A stretch of DNA of 64,000 nt. It comes from Owenia fusiformis. Taxonomy: Eukaryota; Annelida; Polychaeta; Sabellida; Oweniidae. Under the pieces are notes generated by a model that was not told the DNA's origin, searched no databases, and saw only the letters and a program-made list of their open reading frames with translations. The DNA lies in NCBI GenBank assembly GCA_903813345.2, contig CAIIXF020000004.1:17967513-18031512 (forward strand), written 5' to 3'. A program made the position numbers and the translations under genes. Below, in pieces: positions 55,257-64,000 of the stretch (its first letter is position 1; each line of letters opens with the position of its first letter).

Positions 55257-57308
55257 CGCTAAGCCAGGTGCCGCCTTCATACTTATACTAAAAATATCGC
55301 CATGTACAGTTTCAAAAGAATAGCTAGCCATGACAACGTTGTACGCCAGATTATTGTGTACACGTGGTTAAATTGTGTGCTCACGTCATTATTTTTGTGC
55401 TCACGTCACACGCAGAAGACTGAGTCAAAGTCTTGCTCAAGGTTCTCTAGAGATTTTCTAGTATACTCTTCTATGTAAAAAATACATAATTTGAGTTTGT
55501 TACATTTAGATAGGACGATCATATCTATTTTAAAATGTACATAGTTTTTAACGTAATGTATAAGACGACAGATTTATTTATTTTATGCTAATTCTTGCCT
55601 TTATGTCACGCATGATAAGAGATAAGCTTACAAGGTGCCCGAACCAAGGAATGTCTAATTTGCCCAACAAACATTTGCAATTTTAGTATTAATTTGGTGC
55701 TTACATATTTTTTTAGTTTAGTTTGCGATTGCAAATCACTGAGTTGACTGCAGGTTACATCCTTGTATAATGTTGTATTTCCACTATACAGTTTAAAGTA
55801 ATACCTAGTTCAAAATTATTTTAGTTCTTAAATGTTCTCATGCATTTGTGTCCATTGAGAAAAGTTATATGAAATATCTACATATATAAAAATTTAACAA
55901 ATAATCTCCCTGAGATTATAAGAATAGTAAATAACATGAATAGGTACCACTGTTTCTGAGATGATTATATTGCACGTTGATACTAACATATACCAACCAA
56001 CCATGACATTTGCACGTTATATTCATATAATATAGTACGACCTATATAAAATAAGATAACAAATAGTAAAAGACGGTGGGTAACCGGTGCCGATTATTTA
56101 TGTAGCTTATGATTACAAAGAATGTTGTTTCCATGTAGTTGAAATGTGCAATACATTAGTCAAAACTCTACAAAATCAATTACAATATGTTCGTTTTTAA
56201 AGTTACTGTAAAGTTACACATTATTGTTGGTCAACAAACAGATCAAGCAAATAGTACCGTTATATTGTAAACAACCGCAAGTTATAAAAACATTATGTGG
56301 TTAAATATTGTATCGTTGAGTAAAATAGACTTTTGTTTCATTGTAAATAGAATCATTCGATAATATATTTAATCCTTGTGTTTTGCGTTCTTCTATTCAG
56401 AATTCTTTGTATACATAGTGATCGATAAGAAAAACTTACAAGAGTATATTATAAATGAACATGTGCTCTGGAACACTTTGCTTCCTCCCACCCTGCCAAG
56501 TGATACTATACACAACTGACATTATCTTGATTATTCCTCCTTCAACAAAACATTTTCCACCAAATCTTTACTAGAATTTGTAAAGTTATTGACATGTACC
56601 GATGACACAAGTGAAATGTCATTGACCAATGCATTTCGATGGTCTTAGAATATTTATATGTAAGATATTCTGTGCAGGTTAAAATACTCTGTCCCCTACT
56701 TCCAATATTATCGACTTTAGGAACATAATGCCGTCTAACCCCACTTCATATTTCATCTTTGCGAAAAATCCAATGCTAAATCAATGAAAATACCCGATTT
56801 TAACAATGAATGTAAATGCCATTCATTGAAAAAGTTTTGTATTGAGTTCTCATAATGCGTATTGGAGACACCCATTTAACTAATAGAGCTTTTAAGCCTC
56901 ACTTGAATGAATGTTCCAATTGTTTTATTGTATTCTAACTAGAGAGCTGGATTGTCTGTGGGAAGAAGTTAGGCACCTTTCATGATGGTGGCGTTCCAAC
57001 ACAACATGTCATACTTCGACTCAATGAAGACTTCCCCGCTCCTTTAGATATATCTAGACGGGAGTGTACCTTTTATATTATTTAGAAAATTGTGGCATCC
57101 ACCTTTTTGTTACCAGCGTTCAACGTCTGTAACAAATTGTTACACTTTTGTGATCATTTGTTTTGTTAATTACACATACCTGTATTCTACAACATGTGCA
57201 AAGCATCATTTAGCTCTGTGCACAGGCTCTCCGCAGATTGCACTTGCCTGTTAACCAGACGACATTAAGTCTTGTTCGTGGAATTTTGTCACTTCCATTC
57301 TTTCAATA
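55257..57308 (+). other. 3' UTR and downstream flank of the Zic gene
   Basis: Long AT-rich non-coding stretch. I saw no clear AATAAA in the first kilobase, so the transcript end cannot be placed. Confidence 0.45.
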
Positions 57309-60300
57309 TCATATGATTATTTTAGGGACTGGTTTTAGGGATTGATATTTTTTAATTATTCGTTTTTTGTCTTTGTTCTTCCAGTTTTTTTTATTAAGCC
57401 TTATACATTTACTGTGTACCATCGAACGGTGCAGACCCCTCAACCGGATTTCCCATCGCAGACTGGACCGTAATGCCAGTTTGAGAAGCTGATATAGCGG
57501 GTGTACACCTGCACAAAACAAACTGACATAAAATATGTTTGTTATGGTAAAGCTTCTGCATTCATTACTAGAGTTGCCCAAACATCCAAGCTCCCGGAGA
57601 AAGCCTGAGAAAAAATATCTCAAGCATTATGTATTTTCTCGTCAATTAAAACAACATTAAGCGAACATTTTGATAATTGAAGCATAACTGAATATAGTGA
57701 ACACCGTAATTGATATAGAAATATAAGAAAAATTACACGCTTCAATGAAGAAAGTAAAAATACAACGTAATGCAGGTCTGCTAGAGTAAGACGTTCTGCG
57801 TGAGACTATTGCCCAAACATCACCAGATCCCCGATGAAACATCAGTCAACTTATAGATACAATACTCCGGACATTAGATCGGTTTCAAGAACTCTTGCTA
57901 GTTATTGGGCTCAATTACATATAGAAGGCAATGGCTGACCATCTTGCCATATGCTAATAGACAATACTTGCCAGGGGAACACGAATGTATATAACACCGA
58001 TGTATACTATCGTTTATTTCACATATAGGGTCTACATATTTATAGGTTCTTAAAGGCATTTATATTTCGGCCTTTGTGTTGGAACAGAGAAAGGAATCTA
58101 ATCACAAAGGACACATAGTCCTTCCAGATGTATTGATAGAGTAAAAATCTCCCAATGTCAGTACTAAATTGTTTTTGTTGAAATTCAATGGCAATGCACT
58201 CCTAGGAAACCCCATTTCCTGTCTTGAAAACCATATTCTCAAACGCTGGAAGTCGCCGAGAGGTAAGTCCCAGGGGAAGCAGAACATATGTAGTTTGTTT
58301 AAGTCCTCTGTGAGTGATTGACAGCTCCAAAGTAATGGAGAGAAAATTAGGAAAATATAACAAGATCGAATTACCATAACAACGGGTCTTTACACCCTCT
58401 GACTTCTTTCCTCTGACTGGAAAATCACTGCAGACATTTTTAAGCCAAATATTTTCATTCTTCAGAGAGGATATATCTGTAAAATCCACTTTACATGCAC
58501 CACCTCTATATCAGATGATGTAAACAAACGCGATCTGCTTTTCGGCAATATGGCGGAACCCAATTCTCGCAACTAAAATTCAACTCAAATTTGAATATTG
58601 AAATTTAAGTGTGACTAAAAACTCTAAATATTTCGATTTTTTATATTGTTTGACATTTTTTATTTTAATTTTAAAAATACACTTCTATTTCTTCCTTGTG
58701 TTGTTTCGTTTTGGGAATGTATTTAATTGAAGAGTAAAACTTATGTGCAAGGGTGGATTGAAAAAAGTTGGAAATGTCAAAATATCATCTCAGACGGTAG
58801 CCTCACAGTGGGCAGAGGTTTGGTTTACTGACGCGATGGGAGAAATTAATTGTTTAATGCTTTCAGATGCTTTTAGCTGCGAAACATAGCGTTTCTAAAT
58901 GAAAATAATGATATCAATAGCGCATCTACTGTTTTACACAAAACTAATGGTATCTTGGGATTTTACGAACACAAATATAATGTGATATTACAACTTATAG
59001 TTAAAGGTAAATGATTCCATGGTGTGTTGGGGCGATAACATATTTAATTTTAGCTCAAACACAAGAAACATAATCATTTATTAAGCCAAATTTTATTCTG
59101 ATTTTTTTCTGACTTCAATGTCTTTGTGTTTTCTCACTTAGACTTTCAATTGGATGTAGACTTAACATAGTTTTTCTATGCATTTTCCATTCATTTCTAA
59201 TTATCAATTAAAATATAAAAAATTGCCATGGTAAATGAATTAACATATCGACACTTATGAGCTAGCAGAATGAGACTTTGAAGTAAAGAGGGGAGGGGGG
59301 GATGCTGTGGGGTTGCTGTAATATCAGGATGCCAACAACTGAACCTCGTGTCACATTGACTATATGATCGGTTACCACACGTTTGTGTGAGGTAAAGTTA
59401 CATCTTTATTCCTCTTCATGATCATGTTAAGCACAGTCGATACCAAATCTCAAAATCAACTTTCACGAAATTATAGTAATTATCTTCTTCCATTAAATCT
59501 GATAATTAATAAAAATATCATATTTTATAAATATGTCATTACAAGCAAAATTACTCTTGTTCACTTCTATTTTGTTGTCGCCACATGATAAGGTATCAAT
59601 AACTGATAATTTTCTACTGACAACAGTATTTCGTGTCATTCCCGCCAAAATGAAATGTTCGCAGACGACATTCTGAAAAGGCTATGAGATATCACGGGGC
59701 GAAAAATTACCGTAAAGTGTGCTGGTAGAACATCACTTCGCCGTAGGTTTTAACAAAATGGAAGCAAAAGTACACGTAAATATACAGTTCCTGTGGTGAC
59801 AAGCTTTCTCTTTCCTTTACTATGAATTTACAGTTATATTCTCACGCTGTGATTCCAGTTAGAAATCAAATGTATAATTCTCGATTTGCGCAAAATAGGC
59901 AAACGACAATTATTATTGGGAATCACTTAACGAAAAGACACGACTCGATCCCAGAGTACAGGGGCATATCATGTGATCAAATCTGACCAATAGTATGTAT
60001 TATCTTAAGCACAGTATCATGGCCTTATCTCAGATGACTCCCCGTTCGATGCATAATTTGACCAATTTTGAAAATTATTTGCATGTTAACATGCCTCTCC
60101 TGTTAGCACTTTATGGCAACCTACAAACAATTCACAACGTACTCATTGCAATGATATTTTGAAATTACCATTTGCACTTAATGGTACTAACATCGACAAA
60201 CTACTTATTCGTTGGAACTCTGACCTTATATAGGCAATTTTTTCATTTGTTTTAAGGAACAGTAGTATAACATAATGGGAGGTCATTGTGAGGGAGCTCA

Positions 60301-62070
60301 ATATGATGAGCGCCACCTTTAATTTTCCCAGGGTCTTGATGAAACAGGTAAAGCTGAACACCTCAAATTATGAAACGACGTGACATGGTTCGTCTTTTTT
60401 CATTTTGAGTGATACTAGTATGAACGTAATACTTTATTATGGGTCACTTCATTAAAAACGGGTTGCAGTAAAGTTGCATAACATAATATTATATTCAATA
60501 AAATGATGTTAAATCTCATGGGGAACTAATGCAGTGTAATTTCTCGAATAAAACCGAGTGGAAATTTGTCTCTCCTATAATTATCAACAGTTGGGGGTGA
60601 AAGTTGCGTAAGTTTAGGTATAGCGTCAGTAATACATTGAGACTATTTCTATTATTGGACGTTATATGCAGGTTCTTGGCAATAATTAATAGCATATTTT
60701 GCACACATTAAGAATAGAAAATAGTTTTGTACTCCTTCTACGTGATTATACACACTCGGTTTTTGAAAACTATAATACATAATATAATTAATATTGTATA
60801 CAGAAAATGCAAGTGTTAAGCTTTAACAAATAGAAAAATTGAAAAACATCAGTGAGTTGTCATGTCTTTAAACTTTCCCCACTAAATTCTTGTTGAAGTC
60901 ATACCAATTTTGATTTTTATTTGTACAAGGATTCAATTTTGAACAAGTTGAGCAAACATTGTCGTGTGACTTGTATGTTTACCAACATGGAGACTGACTT
61001 TAAGCTCCAAACTCCCGTAGTGGAGTACAAAACACATCTCCATGGTGACTACGACGTAAAACACATGAGACGAATTTCTCAAAGGAAAGACTCCCCAAAA
61101 TGATCAGTTCAATGTATAAACACTATTCTTAGTTGATATTTGATAAATTGTACCCTTATTTTATTTATTTTCCCGCGGTGTTTTTGACGACTGCGTTTTT
61201 TGTTAGCATTTAAAACGTGTAAATCGTGTGGTTTTTATTCATATTAAAACTAATTCAACATCTTTAAGAAAATGTAAAGTGGTTTAATGTGACAGTAGAG
61301 AGTAGAATGATATATTTTATATCACCCATTCAGTTTAATGATGTCTAATAATGCCCGACTTAAAGCAAACATTATGGGCATTGTTTTTGGCCTTATGTTC
61401 ACAAATAACAGAAAACTCAATATTACATATTTTTTAAAGTTTTCGATCGTTGAAATTATTAAGGTTAAAGTAAAAGTAAACGTTCATTAAAAACTATTTT
61501 AAATTTAAATTTGAAGTGTCATAGCATTTTTACTTTAACAGCAAATTGTAATAATTATATCTAAACTTGGTAACTAAAATGAAATTAAAGTGACAGGCAA
61601 ATAAATGAAAACCATTGACGATGTGAATTTTATGATGGGTAACTGAGAAACCACTTCTCCCATCCAAAAACAGTTATGAGTACCATGATGAAATATATGC
61701 TTCACCACCACAAAAAATTAATACCACATTTTATATAACAATGAATCGCATATAAATGTTACAAGAATGAACCATTTCCACACCGAGTCCTTTAGCGTGT
61801 ATATGAATCCATGAGAATTATGACAATCGTTTGAATATTTTACACGGGGAATGGTCCTAAGAATTCCTCTTTATTTGATGAAGTAAACCATGTTCTTTGA
61901 TTCGAAATATAATTCAGCCCCAAGCGGCGTCATTTCTTGAATTTCATCAAACAACCCTGGTGACAAATAGTCCGACAATTATATAAATCATTGACGCTTT
62001 CAACTCTGTTAAACAGTTACAATTTAGTAAGTATATAGTAGACCCCTTATGTCTGCAAATTACGAACATA
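57309..62070. other. Unassigned region downstream of Zic
   Basis: Short frames of no recognisable family. Two short similar segments near 57565-57600 and 57805-57840 both carry 'ttgcccaaacatc'. At 58551 a 'caatatggcggaac' word (YY1-like) opens an eight-codon frame and could mark a promoter, but nothing downstream supports a gene. Confidence 0.35.
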
Positions 62071-63084
62071 CAGTGTGTCCCAAAAAAAAGGAAACCAGCA
62101 ATAGATTGCTTATTTCTCAAATATGAATAATAATAGGAAAATTTCACAGCTACCATCTGATAGGTTATGATGTCCTTTTTCTTGTGATACCAAAGGTGTT
62201 TATTTTTCTTCACGGATGACTGAGTTCTAAGAGATTTAAGTGACCATGTCAGAAATTGGGTTGTGCCACTTTTTCTGTCATGAATGGCTGAACAATGAGG
62301 GATTAAAATGGCTATGCAAGACCATGTCCTATTCGAAATACACATTTCTGAACAAGCATTCAACATAGCAAGTTCATGCAGCTGACCCAAGATCAAAGAG
62401 TATTCGTAGTGCTCCTCCTCATCGTCGGATTATCGTTCGGGACAGATTAAGGGCGCTGTTCAACAGAAGAGTGATTGCCTTGAACCACGAGATTGAGTGG
62501 CCACCAAGATCCCCAGACCTGACACCCTGCGACTTCTTCCTTTGGGGTTATCTTAAGGGTAAAGTCTTCACAACACCACCAAGAGACGTTGATGATCTAA
62601 GGGCCAGGATTGTCGCAGCAGTGAAGGATTTAAGAGGACAGAGAGACATCATCGGGGATGCAGTACGTGCTATGAGATCATGGGGAGACATTTGCATTGA
62701 AAGGAATGGGGGTCATGTTGAAGGACACTGGGGTTAAAACAACTTTAAATGGACATTGGGATTTAAAAGGGGTGTTAAATATGATATGTGTAATTTTAAT
62801 TGGAATAAATGAGTAAAAGAGTGATATCCTTATGTTTGTTGTTACTTATCACTTTGTTATGATGGTGAAATTGACTTGACTGAAAGTGGTACAAACTCAT
62901 TTCTGACATGGTCACTTAAATCCCTTATAACTCAGTCATCCGTGAAGGAAAATAGACAACTTTGGTATCATAAGAAAGAGGACATCATAATCTATCAGAT
63001 GGTAGCTGTGAAATTTTCCTATCATTATTCATATTTGAGAAATAAGCAATCTATTGCTGGTTTCCTTTTTTTTGGGACACCCTG
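62071..63084. mobile_element. IS630/mariner-type element with about 220-bp terminal repeats, 1014 bp
   Basis: The left end CAGTGTGTCCCAAAAAAAAG and the inverted right end CAGGGTGTCCCAAAAAAAAG are flanked by TA on both sides (62069-62070 and 63085-63086). The inverted repeats stay alignable for about 220 bp, explaining the similar open frames on opposite strands near each end. The centre holds the 3' part of a transposase gene. Confidence 0.92.
62393..62737 (+). pseudogene. Truncated mariner-type transposase, C-terminal part
   Basis: The open frame reads through SAPPHRRIIVRDRLRALFNR, then WPPRSPDLTPCDFFLWGYLK and KGKVFTTPP, the family signature containing the last catalytic Asp, and ends at a stop after GGHVEGHWG. 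The expected Asp before GAPPH is Ser here, and the N-terminal DNA-binding half and first catalytic Asp are missing, so it cannot be an active enzyme. The rest of the frame is unbroken, suggesting a fairly young deletion derivative. Confidence 0.88.
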
Positions 63085-63086
63085 TA

Positions 63087-64000
63087 TAATGTTGAACAGA
63101 AATAAATATTGTATAATCGTAATTATTTTTTCCACAGAATGAGGCATATTCGATATTTTTTAACGATTTTGTACAGGCGTTTGACCTACTTTAGAATTTG
63201 TTTTTTTAAATTATGCACTCGTTTTATTAACAACGATTAGGAAATGAATCGTGGATGGTACTTGCTACTTTGTGACAATTTGTATACTGTATCTTGCCAA
63301 TTATGGCTAGATAATTTGCCTTACAATACGTCTGAGTGAGCATTGAGGAATAGTTTCAAACAAGGTTGAATCCTATCTCCCTTAATCTTTATAGACGGTT
63401 GGCTTCCAATACACAAATTTGTAAGGTTCTCACTAAAATTGAAATTGCTCCAGATATAATCTGAGATAGTGTCAACAATTTAGTTGTCATAGCCGAATAT
63501 ATTACTTTGCGGAAACACGGTACAAAACTCATATTTTACATTGTTGGTGTATTTAGCGGGATATCAATAGGGTGTTTAATGAATGTTTTAAAAGTGTACC
63601 ATACGTATTCGTTGTTGTCGTTGAAAACAAGATATACTAGTTTTTTCAGATTCTTTTATTCTGAGCGTCAACGTGAACAGATGTGCGTTCGGGTTGAACA
63701 ACGCTGCTAAAATGTGTCAAAAAGAACATTAGCGGTGTTCAAATGACAGCGTTTTTGTGAAGAGGATTTCTAAAGGCTTTTCAGCGAGTACTTGAGGGAG
63801 CTCCACGCCTCCGTGCCCCTTAGGATCCTTTTGAGGGATCTATTAATATTCCATGAATAAAATTTCACAAAACATAGAACGAACAAAAACTACACAAGGG
63901 CCCTTAAAACTCCTCTTCGGTAATTACAACATATGATAACACGGGATAGAAATCATCTTGCAAAGATACCAATCTCCCCATATGTTTTTTCTCAAATTAC
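63087..64000. other. Unassigned sequence with a possible LINE relic
   Basis: About 63345-63710 translates, with stops and shifts, to FKQG*ILSPLIFIDGWLP and later NLVVIAEYITL, loosely like the QGC-LSP-LFN-F and YADDIVLL blocks of non-LTR reverse transcriptases. The match is weak. Confidence 0.3.

Noticed and set aside
57309-57842. Two minus-strand frames as a possible gene
   Set aside because: Short, no family match, and part of the similarity between them is a small local duplication.
61947-62396. 149-codon minus-strand frame
   Set aside because: Lies mostly in the terminal inverted repeat of the mariner-type element; the matching frame at 62876-63142 is the other end of the same element.

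Overview
The window is AT-rich animal DNA. It holds intron-containing genes with GT-AG introns, tandem tRNA genes with internal Pol III boxes, and many cut-and-paste DNA transposon relics, but no operons or bacterial signals. The gene content, the frequent tacatgta-type palindromes and the repeat style suggest a marine invertebrate, probably a spiralian (mollusc-like). I cannot fix the phylum from sequence alone.

Layout. (1) About 0.3-7.8 kb: a probable first exon of an unidentified minus-strand gene lies head to head with a complete eight-coding-exon S-formylglutathione hydrolase (esterase D) gene on the plus strand. Two of its introns start with tandem arrays whose repeat unit spans the upstream exon-intron junction. 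(2) 9.7-11.1 kb: a decayed IS630/mariner-type transposon interrupted by a young 890-bp foldback element with 406-bp arms. (3) 11-17.5 kb: two related, intronless, minus-strand genes for tropomyosin-like coiled-coil proteins, in tandem and embedded in shared repeats and several small transposons. (4) 17.5-24 kb: mariner-type relics, a reverse-transcriptase fragment and a broken copy of the first coding exon of the esterase D gene. (5) 25.5-38.6 kb: tRNA-Ala(UGC) genes in two tandem arrays with an identical 149-bp period, on opposite strands and about 11 kb apart. I count ten copies that look intact, plus several relics. A Harbinger-like element lies between the arrays. (6) 38.6-57 kb: a gene-poor stretch leading to a Zic/odd-paired family transcription factor gene with two coding exons, five C2H2 fingers, a ZOC motif and a 5.8-kb intron with candidate homeodomain sites. 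(7) 57-64 kb: mostly unassigned sequence, with one long-TIR mariner-type element carrying the 3' part of a transposase.

The genes do not form one pathway: esterase D is formaldehyde-detoxification housekeeping, Zic is a developmental regulator, and the tRNA clusters serve translation. The most unusual features are the splice-donor-derived minisatellites in the esterase D gene, the tropomyosin-like intronless pair, the mirrored tRNA-Ala arrays and the foldback element.
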